Below are positions 15,060-23,811 of a stretch of DNA of 64,000 nucleotides, in pieces; position 1 is the stretch's first letter, and every line of letters begins with the position of its first letter. The notes beneath the pieces are model-generated. The model did not search any database, was not told the origin of the DNA, and worked only from the letters and a program-made list of their open reading frames with translations. The position numbers and the translations under genes are program-made. The stretch comes from CALCKU01 sp964654665 (GTDB lineage: Bacteria > Pseudomonadota > Alphaproteobacteria > Caulobacterales > Maricaulaceae), in contig CAZZKV010000005.1 in assembly GCA_964654665.1 (NCBI GenBank), forward strand, positions 1-64,000, written 5' to 3'.

Positions 15060-16916
15060 ATGACCGACACTATTCAGACACTACGTAATGTCGCCATCGT
15101 GGCTCATGTTGACCATGGCAAAACCACGCTTGTTGATAAATTGCTTCGCCAATCTGGAACATTAGATGAGCGCGGAGAACGCGAAGAACGTGTGATGGAC
15201 AGTAATGATATTGAAAAAGAGCGGGGAATTACAATTTTAGCGAAGAACACGGCCATTCGTTGGACTGATGATATCGGTACGGACTGGCGCATCAATATCG
15301 TTGATACTCCCGGACATGCTGATTTTGGCGGCGAGGTCGAGCGGGTGCTTTCGATGGTCGATTCTGTTGTTCTGCTGGTGGATGCTGTTGAAGGTCCTAT
15401 GCCGCAGACAACATTTGTAACAAAAAAGGCGTTAGCCCAAGGGCTTAAGCCTATAGTTGTTGTCAATAAAGTTGACCGAAACGGTGCGCGTCCTGACTGG
15501 GCTGTGGATCAGACGTTTGATTTGTTTGACCGGTTGGGTGCTAATGAAGATCAGCTTGATTTTCCAGTTGTCTATGCCTCCGCTTTGAACGGGTGGGCGA
15601 GTGACATTGTTGAAGAAGAAGGCGGCGATATGGGGCCGTTATTCAAGGCAATTGTCACCCATGCTCCTGTCCCTGCTGTTGACCCCGACGCGCCGCTGCA
15701 ATTGCAGGTCTCGGCTCTGGATTACAATAGCTATACGGGTGTTATTGGTATTGGCCGTGTTATGCGCGGGAAATTAAGGAAAAACATGAATGTGGTTGTT
15801 GCTGACCCCGGTGGTCATCAACGTAAGGCTCGTGTCCTGCAGCCCTTTGGGTTTCTAGGGTTGGAGCGGGTTGAGATGGATGAAGTGTCCGCGGGCGATA
15901 TTTGTTGTTTTACTGGCATTGATAAATTGGGTATTTCCGACATGATTTGCGATCCGGATCATGTCGATATGCTGCCGCCTTTGACGGTAGACGAGCCAAC
16001 AATTTCTATGACATTTCAGGTTAATGACAGTCCTTTTGCCGGGCGCGAAGGTAAATATGTGACATCGCGTAATATCAATGACCGGCTTGAAAAAGAACTC
16101 ATTCACAATGTGGCTTTGCGCGTTGAGCAGTTGGCTGAGGCCGATAAATTTCGTGTGTCGGGCCGTGGTGAGCTACATTTATCTATTTTGATTGAAAATA
16201 TGCGCCGCGAAGGCTTTGAACTGGCGATTTCCCGCCCGCAGGTGATCAATAAGGAAATTGATGGGGTTTTATGCGAGCCATGGGAAACGCTTACTGTGGA
16301 TGTAGAGGAAGATCACCAAGGCAAGGTTATGGAAAAACTGGGTGAGCGAAAAGGCAATCTTAAAGACATGGTTCCTGATGGTCAGGGCCGCGTACGCCTC
16401 GATTATGAAATTCCAACGCGAGGGCTTATCGGTTTTCGATCCGAATTTCTAACGCTAACTTCGGGGACTGGGCTTCTTTACCATAATTTTGACGCCTATA
16501 AACCCCGAACAAAAGCGGGTATTGGTCGCCGCCTCAAAGGTGTATTGGTGTCCAAGGAAACAGGCAAGGCCGCCGGCTTTGCCCTGTGGAATTTGCAAGA
16601 GCGCGGCAAGATGTTTATTGGTCATGCTGCTGAGGTTTATGAGGGCATGATTATTGGTATTAACGCCCGCGATAATGATTTGGTTGTTAATCCGCTCAAA
16701 GGTAAGCAGCTTACAAATGTGCGAGCGTCAGGCACAGATGAGGCTGTGGTGTTGACGACGCCGATTAATGTCACATTGGAATATGCGCTTGAATTTATCA
16801 ATGATGATGAATTGGTTGAAGTAACGCCCGAGAGTATCCGTATCCGCAAGCGCTATTTGTTGGAACATGAGCGTAAAAAAGAGGCTCGCCGTATAGAGGC
16901 AATGGAGACCCTTTAG
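15060..16916 (+). CDS. typA: Translational GTPase TypA/BipA
   Basis: A 618-residue ribosome-binding GTPase. It has G1 AHVDHGKTT (about residues 15-23), the switch region ERGITILAKNTAIRW, G3 DTPGHADFGGEV and G4 NKVDR, then the EF-G-like domains and the BipA-specific C-terminal domain (PTRGLIGFRSEFLTLTSGTG). TypA assists 50S assembly and stress or low-temperature translation. It is transcribed alone after the ribosomal terminator. The ATG at 15060 starts TDTIQTLRNVAIVAHVDHG, normal for the family. Confidence 0.97.
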   Translation: MTDTIQTLRNVAIVAHVDHGKTTLVDKLLRQSGTLDERGEREERVMDSNDIEKERGITILAKNTAIRWTDDIGTDWRINIVDTPGHADFGGEVERVLSMVDSVVLLVDAVEGPMPQTTFVTKKALAQGLKPIVVVNKVDRNGARPDWAVDQTFDLFDRLGANEDQLDFPVVYASALNGWASDIVEEEGGDMGPLFKAIVTHAPVPAVDPDAPLQLQVSALDYNSYTGVIGIGRVMRGKLRKNMNVVVADPGGHQRKARVLQPFGFLGLERVEMDEVSAGDICCFTGIDKLGISDMICDPDHVDMLPPLTVDEPTISMTFQVNDSPFAGREGKYVTSRNINDRLEKELIHNVALRVEQLAEADKFRVSGRGELHLSILIENMRREGFELAISRPQVINKEIDGVLCEPWETLTVDVEEDHQGKVMEKLGERKGNLKDMVPDGQGRVRLDYEIPTRGLIGFRSEFLTLTSGTGLLYHNFDAYKPRTKAGIGRRLKGVLVSKETGKAAGFALWNLQERGKMFIGHAAEVYEGMIIGINARDNDLVVNPLKGKQLTNVRASGTDEAVVLTTPINVTLEYALEFINDDELVEVTPESIRIRKRYLLEHERKKEARRIEAMETL

Positions 16917-17023
16917 AGTGTTAAAACTTTTGCTTGAAAAAGGTTCAAACACATTTTTGTCATTTTTACCCCGGTTGACAGGCAAAGAATAATCTTGGAT
17001 TTCTCCACAAAAGGGAGAGTGCA

Positions 17024-18697
17024 ATGTTAACATTTGATAGATTTTTTGATTTTCGGCTCGACGCTGATTCTAGCGAAAATGGTTTGGGCGCGATTGACAT
17101 TATAAAGCCATCGCCCTTTGCGCAATTGATTGCCCCTGTAACGGCGATGACTGCACCAATTTCCTATAATGAAACTACTCAAGGGGATTTATCGGATGAC
17201 CCGAATAACACTATTACGCTGAATTTGGGAGAAGGTAGTAATGTGGTTACGGCCTCACAAGATGGCAATCCACGTGATATTGATTATTTTACTATTGTTG
17301 TCCCTGAAGGGCATGAACTGACAGGCCTATTTGTTGATAACTATACAGCCGCAGTTGGTAATCCGGCGTTTATTGGTGTGCAGCGCGGTGGTAGTTTTAC
17401 TGAAGGGCCGAGTGGTGCAGACCCTTCACAATTGCTGGGCGGTCTTGTCTATGGCAGCAGTGATGTCGGGACAGATATATTAGATGATATCGGAGGGGAT
17501 GCCCGTTTCCAAGGCTTTACAGGCCCTCTGGAAGCGGGGACCTATACATTCTGGCTCAATCAAACGGGCGGTGAGTCCACTGTTTCGCTTGATTTCCAAA
17601 TTGCAGCTTTGGAGGTTTCCACGGATATAGTCGGAACAGATGGCAATGATGTGTTATTAGGTACGGATGATAATGATGTTATCTTCGGCAATGCAGGTAA
17701 TGATCGTATCGAAGGTGGTTTAGGGGATGATATTATCGACGGCGGGGCCGGGAATGATACATTCATTGCAGGTGCTGGTGCTGACCAAATTGACGGTGGT
17801 GGTGGATTTGACACTATACGGTTTGTCGAAAGCCAAAACGGAGGTGTGCGTGTTAATTTACAATCGGGCACAGGACTTGATAATGATGCGCAAGGCGACA
17901 GTTACGTATCTATCGAGCGTGTTATTGGGACCCGTTTGCGAGACCAATTAACGGGTTCGGACGGGGCTGATATATTCTTAGGTCGTGGGGGGCGTGATAT
18001 TATTGATGGCGGCGCTGGTAATGACATATTAGATGGCGAATTTGGGCGGGATGAAATTACTGGTGGCGCTGGGGATGATACGCTTTTAGGCGGTGAGTCC
18101 AATGATACATTCTTTGGTGGTCTTGGTTCTGATAGCCATGATGGCGAAAGCGGTATTCGGGATACGGTTAGCTATCGTGGCAGTACGAGCGTTATTGTCA
18201 ATTTAGAGGATGGGACAGGTAGTGGCGGTTTTGCCGAGGGCGATACTTATGTTAATATTGAACGGATTGAAGGTAGCTTTCGCAATGATATTATTATTGG
18301 AGATGCGGGTCGGAATTTTTTAAACAGCCTGTCAGGTGATGATTTAATTAATGGCGGGGCCGGGAATGATCGTATTAGTGCTGGCGGTGGCAATGATATT
18401 TTGGTTGGCGGGACAGGAAATGATGTTCTGATTGGTGGCGACGGACTAGATGCCTTTATATTCCAAGATAATGAAGTGGGTAGGGATGTGGTACAAGATT
18501 TTACAGACGGTGAAGATATTCTCGATTTTTCTGAATTGTCGACCTTCAATTCTGTAGCCGATGTTTTGGCTGCTGCAGTGCAAAATGGCGATGATGTTGT
18601 GATTACTCTAGATGCCAATAGTTCTATTACGCTTTTCGATGTTGATATTGCTGTTTTAGATGATGCGGACTTTAATTTTATCCCTGGTGGTGTTTGA
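17024..18697 (+). CDS. RTX-type calcium-binding protein, probable type I secretion substrate
   Basis: A 557-residue acidic protein. Residues 1-200 have no Sec signal and resemble a beta-rich PPC-like domain (DIDYFTIVVPEGHELTG and GPLEAGTYTFWLNQTG). From about 201 to 480 there are several blocks of GGxGxDxx repeats such as GGAGNDTFIAGAGADQIDGG, the calcium-binding beta-roll of hemolysin-type proteins. The last 75 residues (VGRDVVQDFTDGEDILDFSE onward) look like the C-terminal part that carries an uncleaved type I secretion signal. No transporter is nearby. AAGGGAGAG precedes the ATG. The activity is unknown; no protease or lipase motif is visible. Confidence 0.85.
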   Translation: MLTFDRFFDFRLDADSSENGLGAIDIIKPSPFAQLIAPVTAMTAPISYNETTQGDLSDDPNNTITLNLGEGSNVVTASQDGNPRDIDYFTIVVPEGHELTGLFVDNYTAAVGNPAFIGVQRGGSFTEGPSGADPSQLLGGLVYGSSDVGTDILDDIGGDARFQGFTGPLEAGTYTFWLNQTGGESTVSLDFQIAALEVSTDIVGTDGNDVLLGTDDNDVIFGNAGNDRIEGGLGDDIIDGGAGNDTFIAGAGADQIDGGGGFDTIRFVESQNGGVRVNLQSGTGLDNDAQGDSYVSIERVIGTRLRDQLTGSDGADIFLGRGGRDIIDGGAGNDILDGEFGRDEITGGAGDDTLLGGESNDTFFGGLGSDSHDGESGIRDTVSYRGSTSVIVNLEDGTGSGGFAEGDTYVNIERIEGSFRNDIIIGDAGRNFLNSLSGDDLINGGAGNDRISAGGGNDILVGGTGNDVLIGGDGLDAFIFQDNEVGRDVVQDFTDGEDILDFSELSTFNSVADVLAAAVQNGDDVVITLDANSSITLFDVDIAVLDDADFNFIPGGV

Positions 18698-19023
18698 TTG
18701 GGTGCTGCGGTATTGACTGGTTAGCTTTAATAACATCAGATGATAGTCCCCCGCTTGAATTGCAGACAAGCTGGTAGCTATAAGATATCCAGCAGAGTTA
18801 TAAGATAGTTCGGCACAGTAATTTATTTGCTTCATGTGCTAAAGTGGCCATAATTATAATCAATGAACCCGTTTTAGAACTATTACTGCCATAACTTCAT
18901 ATTTTCTGGGTTAAGGGGTAGTATTGCATATGAATGCCACGCAAATTATTATAATCGGACTTAAAGCCAATAGCGGGCTTTTGGTCTTATAACTATATCC
19001 GAATATATATGTGCGGATATAGT
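18698..19023. other. Intergenic region between convergent RTX and TerB-like genes
   Basis: I see no gene in these 326 bases; every frame is broken by stops. It holds two stem-loops near the right end (18963-18984 and 18991-19024), described separately. The remainder is AT-rich and without repeats that I can recognise. Confidence 0.6.
18963..18984 (+). terminator. Weak terminator-like hairpin downstream of the RTX gene
   Basis: AAAGCC (18963-18968) pairs with GGCTTT (18976-18981) with a seven-base loop and a short T run. It is 265 bases after the RTX stop codon, which is far, so it may serve as a late terminator. Confidence 0.4.
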
Positions 19024-19024
19024 T
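18991..19024. other. Perfect 11-bp inverted repeat at the end of the TerB-like gene
   Basis: AACTATATCCG (18991-19001) pairs with CGGATATAGTT (19014-19024), and the right arm reaches the last base of the minus-strand stop codon. No T run follows on either strand. It may protect the 3' end of the TerB-like mRNA. Confidence 0.45.
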
Positions 19025-19419
19025 TACTCTGATATTTTTAGCGGCGGTCTGTCATAACCCCAGAGGCTGGCGGCAGATTTGACAAGGTCAGATTCCTCGG
19101 GACGATATTCTTTATCGGCAACCGATACTGCAATCATAGCTTCATAAAGGTTTTCAACATGAATGTCCTCTTTGAACCGGGTCATGGTTTTTAAGATAAA
19201 TGTATTGCGTTTTTTGCTATGCAGGATTTCGGTTATTGATTGTTCATGTACCTCAAACCATGTCATCATATCCTCGGTACTGAGCGGAGGGAGTTCGAAC
19301 AATTCAAACAGATTTTGTCCTTGTTGACAAAATTCAAAGAGCTCAGGATCCCGCACTTGGTTATCGATGATAACAGTAATAGCGAGCGGTTTTAATATAT
19401 CGTCATGTGTAAAATCCAT
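19024..19419 (-). CDS. TerB-like / tellurite-resistance-fold small protein
   Basis: A 131-residue soluble protein. The C-terminal half, with LYEAMIAVSVADKEYRPEES and LVKSAASLWGY, follows the TerB-like helical pattern (a two-helix ADGE-type motif with acidic residues followed by a second helix ending in a small Gly-containing turn). The N-terminal half (HDDILKPLAITVIIDNQVRD) is not recognised. TerB-like domains may bind divalent metals, but no function can be assigned. A second, different TerB-like gene lies at 52890. The gene stands alone on the minus strand, convergent with the RTX gene. Confidence 0.65.
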   Translation of the reverse strand: MDFTHDDILKPLAITVIIDNQVRDPELFEFCQQGQNLFELFELPPLSTEDMMTWFEVHEQSITEILHSKKRNTFILKTMTRFKEDIHVENLYEAMIAVSVADKEYRPEESDLVKSAASLWGYDRPPLKISE

Positions 19420-19523
19420 GATTCTGCCTTTATAACCACCCCGTTACTCAAGTTACATAAACTTTCCCCTACAACCATACAACTGTATTTGAGTCTTGAT
19501 CAACTGTTATGCTGTATAGAAAG

Positions 19524-19543
19524 AATACCGGAAATACGGTATT
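19524..19543 (+). other. 7-bp inverted repeat upstream of the lipoprotein gene
   Basis: AATACCG (19524-19530) pairs with CGGTATT (19537-19543) with a six-base spacer, 29 bases before the GTG start. The right arm runs into a TATTAT that could act as a -10 element, so a regulator bound here could control the promoter. Only the symmetry is seen; the role is inferred. Confidence 0.3.
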
Positions 19544-19571
19544 ATAGATTGAATTTTGACTGGAGCGTCCC

Positions 19572-20084
19572 GTGAAACATGTTTTTATTACAGCGATAAC
19601 TACCTTTTTGCTTACTGGTTGTGCATCAGGACCGAGTGCGTATGGGCCTAAAGTAAATGGTTTAGGTTTTAATCAAACGCAAATTGAAAACGACCGGTTT
19701 CGCGTGTCTTATACAGGGCGCTCTGCACAAGAAGCACAAGATTATGCTTTATTACGCGCTGCAGAAATTACGCTAGATCATGGGTATTCTCATTTTAAGA
19801 TTATTGGCGAAGGCTTATCAGATAATGGCCCGGCGCGATCCGGTATTTCGACGTCTCTGGGTATCGGCATTGGTAGTGGTAGGCGTGGTTACTATGGAGG
19901 CGGACGAACACGAACCAATGTTGGGGTTGGCATAAATGTAAATGATGTGGCCCGCGCACTGCAAGGAAACCAAGTGAATAGCGATATTGAAATTCGATTG
20001 CTTCGCAGGGCAGGCGCGCAACAAGATAATATTTATGATGCGAAAGGTATTACTGACAGCATTCGCCCGCAGCTTTTTCAATAA
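19572..20084 (+). CDS. CC0125/CC1285-family lipoprotein
   Basis: A 170-residue protein with a short signal peptide and lipobox LTGC (Cys17), so it is a predicted lipoprotein. The conserved core, GFNQTQIENDRFRVSYTGRS and QDYALLRAAEITLDHGYSHF, matches the family named after Caulobacter CC0125/CC1285, whose function is not known to me. A Gly/Arg-rich stretch (GSGRRGYYGGGRTRTNVGVG) follows, then a segment with DIEIRLLRR. Start is GTG 19572 with TGGAGCG upstream. It is monocistronic, ahead of yebC. Confidence 0.8.
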   Translation: MKHVFITAITTFLLTGCASGPSAYGPKVNGLGFNQTQIENDRFRVSYTGRSAQEAQDYALLRAAEITLDHGYSHFKIIGEGLSDNGPARSGISTSLGIGIGSGRRGYYGGGRTRTNVGVGINVNDVARALQGNQVNSDIEIRLLRRAGAQQDNIYDAKGITDSIRPQLFQ

Positions 20085-20163
20085 ACGGTTAAAACTCACG
20101 GCTTGCTCCCTTGAAGGCTATGGCTTAGAACCCTCCTAAATCATAACTAACCGAGAGTTTTCT

Positions 20164-20937
20164 ATGGCAGGCCATTCCAAATGGGCCAATATCCAGCACC
20201 GCAAAGGGCGGCAGGATAAGGCCCGGTCCAAGCTTTTTTCTAAGCTTGCAAAAGATATTACGATTGCTGCAAAAATGGGCGGTCCCGATCCCGATATGAA
20301 CCCCCGGCTACGCCTTGCAATTAATAATGCTAAAGGGCAATCCATGCCCAAGGATAATATTACGCGTGCTGTCAATAAAGGCGAAGCGGGTGATGGGGCT
20401 GAATATGAAGAGATTCGTTATGAAGGGTTCGGTCCTGGCGGTATCGGATTTGTTGTTGAAGCCAGTACCGATAATAAAAACCGTGCCGCAATGGAAGTGC
20501 GTACAGCCTTTTCAAAAAATGGGGGTAATCTCGGCGAAACCGGTTCTGTGGCCTTCATGTTTGATCAAGTAGGTAAAATTGAGTACCCTTTAGCTGTGGG
20601 TGATGAAGATACGGTCATGGAAGCAGCCATTGAATCAGGTGCAGATGATGTTGAACATGATCAAGCTAGCGATGATCAATGGGCAGAATATGAACCCGTT
20701 CATACCATCTATACTGCGCGTGATGATTTAGGTTCTGTCTCTGCAGAACTCGAAAAAACCTTTGGCGAGGCAAAATCAGTGAATCTCATTTGGAAAGCAC
20801 AAAATGATATTGATAATCCTGACAGCGCCGTCGCTGTAATGCGTCTTTACGATGCCTTAGAGGATTGTGATGATGTACAAAATGTCTATCACAATTTTGA
20901 AATGTCAGATGCGGCTATGGCCAAATTGGAAGAATAA
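20164..20937 (+). CDS. yebC: YebC/TACO1-family translation or transcription factor
   Basis: A 257-residue protein. The N-terminus AGHSKWANIQHRKGRQDKAR and the segment GPGGIGFVVEASTDNKNRAA are unmistakable for YebC/PmpR. Members were described as DNA-binding regulators; newer work links the family to translation of proline-rich stretches. The C-terminal VMRLYDALEDCDDVQNVYHN is conserved. In many alphaproteobacteria ruvC follows, but here the next gene is the convergent coq4. Confidence 0.95.
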   Translation: MAGHSKWANIQHRKGRQDKARSKLFSKLAKDITIAAKMGGPDPDMNPRLRLAINNAKGQSMPKDNITRAVNKGEAGDGAEYEEIRYEGFGPGGIGFVVEASTDNKNRAAMEVRTAFSKNGGNLGETGSVAFMFDQVGKIEYPLAVGDEDTVMEAAIESGADDVEHDQASDDQWAEYEPVHTIYTARDDLGSVSAELEKTFGEAKSVNLIWKAQNDIDNPDSAVAVMRLYDALEDCDDVQNVYHNFEMSDAAMAKLEE

Positions 20938-20962
20938 CCCGTTCTTTTTATGATGCGCGAAG

Positions 20963-21736
20963 TTATTCGGCGGCGGCTAAGGCGGAATAAGGATTTATGC
21001 CGGCGTCTTTAAACATCGTGTGAACTTTGTGATATGTTTGCGGAGGTGCAATTCCAAGGCGCATACGGGCCTCTTCTAGATTCTCTTCGAGTAAAATCAT
21101 AATATCTTCTTCGCAGATTTTTTTCGCAGCCTTTCCATTACATTGTCCTTCGCGAACGGCACGTAGAACTGGGGCTCCAGTGGGCGCATTTTTACGTACT
21201 TCGCGCCCAGCCATATAGGCTATGAATATAACGCCGCGGCCCTTTGTTTGACCATAGGAAAAACCTAATACACAGGCTTCGCCCAAAGCATCTCGTCCAT
21301 AGCCTGTCAGAACATGCATCAGGTCATGCGTATCGCGCAACCGGTTACCATACCAGTCAATAATATCATCATGTCCGTTCCAATCTTTGCTAAACTTTTC
21401 AAATTCATCAACCAACCCTTGTGCCGTTAATCCTTCGCGGGTCATGAAGTCGAGATAAGCCCGCCCGACACTTCCATCTGGGAGGCGGGCCAAAGCGGCA
21501 TGATCATCAAGTAAAGGGGGGAGGTAACGCCGCGTTTTAATACGGGCTTGTCCGGCTTCTGTGGCCGCAAATTTTTCAAGGTCTGTTAATAGAGCTCTGC
21601 CGTTCAAGCTTTCAATAATATGAAAAACCTGTTCTGTATCTTCCTTATTGGCAATTAAATTACGAAAATGGCGTAAAGCTTTCAGAGGCCGTATGCGCGG
21701 AATATGTCTGTCGGAGTTTATAAAAATTTGGGTCAT
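20963..21736 (-). CDS. coq4: Coq4-family ubiquinone biosynthesis protein
   Basis: A 257-residue protein with the exact Coq4 metal motif HDxxH-(x11)-E: His137, Asp138, His141 and Glu153 in RDTHDLMHVLTGYGRDALGE. Coq4 acts in ubiquinone synthesis; recent work on the eukaryotic protein assigns C1 decarboxylation/hydroxylation of the ring. The bacterial protein is inferred to do the same or to organise the pathway. No other ubi gene lies nearby. It converges with yebC, leaving 25 bases. Confidence 0.9.
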   Translation of the reverse strand: MTQIFINSDRHIPRIRPLKALRHFRNLIANKEDTEQVFHIIESLNGRALLTDLEKFAATEAGQARIKTRRYLPPLLDDHAALARLPDGSVGRAYLDFMTREGLTAQGLVDEFEKFSKDWNGHDDIIDWYGNRLRDTHDLMHVLTGYGRDALGEACVLGFSYGQTKGRGVIFIAYMAGREVRKNAPTGAPVLRAVREGQCNGKAAKKICEEDIMILLEENLEEARMRLGIAPPQTYHKVHTMFKDAGINPYSALAAAE

Positions 21737-21978
21737 TATCGAGAGCCTTTTTAAGGTATAATAGTTAAATTTTCATAGGGAGGCAAGAATAGGGGCTGAA
21801 TAGTCATTATGCGTAATTGTGTAATTCCATTCGCTGGTTTGCCAGAAAAACCCAGCCGGTGAAATTATCCTTTCCAGAAGGGGATGGAGCATGAGTGTAA
21901 TATTTGGTTGGCCCGTCCATATAACCTTATCGGCGCGGCGAAGGGTGACGTTACAGTTTACAATAAATTTCGGTTTTA

Positions 21979-22458
21979 TCAGGCGCGTAATTGGGCGGCC
22001 AATGTGTCAAAGGCATGGTTCCACCCACCAGCCCCATTTGACCCTGCAGGTACACCGATATGGATCAATTTCATATGTGTCTGGTCTTCATTGGCTGTTA
22101 ATTCGATTATGACTTCGGTAACGTCAGGATGGCCTGCGGGCATTCCCATGGTTTGCGGTGCGATGATATTGCCATCAGAGTCACACATGCTTTCTGTATA
22201 TACGAGGCGAGTGGGTGGATTAATCTCTTTAAACTCTCCGGAAAACCACATAGTCATGGTGTGGCCCCCTTTGTTCATTTCCATACAAATTTTTCTTTTA
22301 CCCCCAATGGTAACATCCATTTCAGCCACAGGGATTTGCATGCCGTTAGGGCCATACCATTGTTTGAAAAGTTTGGGGTCAGTCCACATCTTCCAGAGTG
22401 TTTCTATAGGGGCGTTAAACTTACGGTCAATTACAACCCATTGATTTTCATGTGTCAT
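21979..22458 (-). CDS. SRPBCC (AHSA1-like) domain protein
   Basis: A 159-residue single-domain protein of the START/Bet v1-like AHSA1 family: DRKFNAPIETLWKMWTDPKL and FKQWYGPNGMQIPVAEMDVT near the N-terminus, and MKLIHIGVPAGSNGAGGWNH near the C-terminus. These proteins have a hydrophobic cavity that binds small ligands; the ligand here is unknown. It overlaps the upstream ArsR-type gene by 11 bases, a common pairing in which the regulator and the SRPBCC protein are co-transcribed. The 242 bases after it (21737-21978) hold no convincing gene. Confidence 0.88.
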   Translation of the reverse strand: MTHENQWVVIDRKFNAPIETLWKMWTDPKLFKQWYGPNGMQIPVAEMDVTIGGKRKICMEMNKGGHTMTMWFSGEFKEINPPTRLVYTESMCDSDGNIIAPQTMGMPAGHPDVTEVIIELTANEDQTHMKLIHIGVPAGSNGAGGWNHAFDTLAAQLRA

Positions 22459-22789
22459 TTTTCTGCTCTTGTAAATTCTCTAAACATATATCAATTTGTG
22501 TAAGCCGCGCGTCCCATATGTGGCGATATTGCTCGGTCCATGATGAAAGAGCCTCTAACGGATAGGTGTTTAATGTGCATGGCCGGAATTGAGCTTTTTG
22601 TTCTTGGGTGATTAATCCGGCTCGCTGCAAAATTCTAATATGCTTAGATATGGCCGGAAGGCTCATATCAAAAGGTTCCGCTAATTCATTCACATTGGCT
22701 TTGCCCGCTAGAAGACGGGCTAAGATGGCACGGCGGGTTGGGTTAGCTAAAGCTGCAAAAGTGATATCAAGGGATGTGGTTTCAGGCAT
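22448..22789 (-). CDS. ArsR-family transcriptional repressor
   Basis: A 113-residue winged-helix protein. ALANPTRRAILARLLAGKAN, LAEPFDMSLPAISKHIRILQ and RAGLITQEQ give the ArsR helix-turn-helix and wing. No cysteine cluster typical of metal sensors is present (only one Cys, in RPCTLN), so it probably does not sense arsenic and may instead respond to an organic ligand. It is the first gene of a two-gene unit with the SRPBCC gene. A perfect inverted repeat upstream is its likely operator. Confidence 0.9.
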   Translation of the reverse strand: MPETTSLDITFAALANPTRRAILARLLAGKANVNELAEPFDMSLPAISKHIRILQRAGLITQEQKAQFRPCTLNTYPLEALSSWTEQYRHIWDARLTQIDICLENLQEQKNDT

Positions 22790-22798
22790 AAATCCTAT

Positions 22799-22834
22799 AT
22801 TTAACCAGTATATTAATTAATGCAATGGTTAAAT
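22799..22834 (-). promoter_or_regulatory. Likely ArsR operator with embedded -10 box
   Basis: ATTTAACCA (22799-22807) and TGGTTAAAT (22826-22834) form a perfect 9-bp inverted repeat with an 18-bp spacer. On the minus strand a TATACT box sits just upstream of the downstream half-site. The element lies 10 to 45 bases before the ArsR start codon, so autorepression is the natural reading (inference). Confidence 0.55.
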
Positions 22835-22943
22835 AAAAAATTAGCATGATCAAATGTATATTTCTATTTTATAGTCTTCTTTGTGCTTTATTGCAGCTTT
22901 CCCGCTCTTGCTTTTTGTATCTTGACACTCTAACTCCGCGCCA

Positions 22944-23786
22944 ATGGTGACAGCGTTTCAAACTCTTTCTGGCTTAGGCGACATTGCCGGTGATTATGAT
23001 GCATTGCTCTGTGATATTTGGGGCGTTATTCATAATGGACGAGAACCGTTTCTAGCGGCCTGTGAGGCCTTAGAGCGGTTTCGAGCTGAACGGGGGCCAG
23101 TCGTCCTGATTTCAAATTCTCCGCGCCCCTCAGTCGCGATTCCAGAGCAGTTTAGGCATGTGGGCGTGCCAGGCGAGCTTTGGGACGCCATTGTGACGTC
23201 AGGCGATGCCACAATTGATGAATTGGCACGCCGTGCGCCCGGACCGGCTTTTAAATTAGGGCCAGTGCGCGATGATGGTCTTTATGAAACACTGGCAATG
23301 AATTTTTCTGATTTGGATCAGGCCGCTTTCATCTCCTGTACGGGATTATTTGAAGATGATCATGAAACGCCAGATGATTATGACGATTTATTATCGGAGG
23401 CTAAAGCGCTAGATTTGCCGTTGGTGTGTGCTAACCCTGATGTGCAGGTACGGCGTGGTGATAAGGTGATTTATTGCGGCGGAGCTTTGGCGCAGAAATA
23501 TGAAAAGATGGGCGGCGAAGTGATTTATGCGGGGAAACCCCATCCACCGATTTATCGTCTCTCGCGGGCATGGTTGGGCGAAATTATGGGATATAATCCA
23601 TCGCCAGAGCGGGTTTTATGTATTGGAGATAATGTTCTAACGGATTTACTCGGTGCGCAGGCAGAGGGTTATGATTGCCTGTTTGTGGACGGTGGGTTGC
23701 ATTCTGCTAAGGCTACCGCACTTAAAAATCTGCTTAAAACGCATAATATTTCCGCACGATATATGGCTCCGTCCTTGTTGTGGTAA
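22944..23786 (+). CDS. HAD-superfamily class IIA hydrolase (TIGR01459-like)
   Basis: A 280-residue NagD-like phosphatase. Motif I is DALLCDIWGVIHNG (nucleophile Asp24), motif II is VVLISNSPRP, the cap follows, and the C-terminal CIGDNVLTDLLGAQAEGYDC is motif IV. The alphaproteobacterial subfamily TIGR01459 fits in length and in location next to ribF. The substrate is not known. Translation at ATG 22944 gives the usual N-terminus. No ribosome-binding site is obvious. Confidence 0.85.
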   Translation: MVTAFQTLSGLGDIAGDYDALLCDIWGVIHNGREPFLAACEALERFRAERGPVVLISNSPRPSVAIPEQFRHVGVPGELWDAIVTSGDATIDELARRAPGPAFKLGPVRDDGLYETLAMNFSDLDQAAFISCTGLFEDDHETPDDYDDLLSEAKALDLPLVCANPDVQVRRGDKVIYCGGALAQKYEKMGGEVIYAGKPHPPIYRLSRAWLGEIMGYNPSPERVLCIGDNVLTDLLGAQAEGYDCLFVDGGLHSAKATALKNLLKTHNISARYMAPSLLW

Positions 23787-23811
23787 ATCCATCTTGGTGA
23801 TAGGAAGGATT

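Noticed and set aside
16975..16980. TTGACA box before the RTX gene
   Set aside because: No acceptable -10 at 16-18 bp spacing (GGATTT only), so I did not list it as a promoter.
17635..18460. Repeated DNA blocks in the RTX gene that might look like a CRISPR or satellite array
   Set aside because: The repeats are in frame and encode GGxGxD units of a calcium-binding protein.
21884..22444. 186-codon plus-strand open frame opposite the SRPBCC gene
   Set aside because: It is the antisense shadow of a clear SRPBCC domain gene and shows no recognisable protein pattern.
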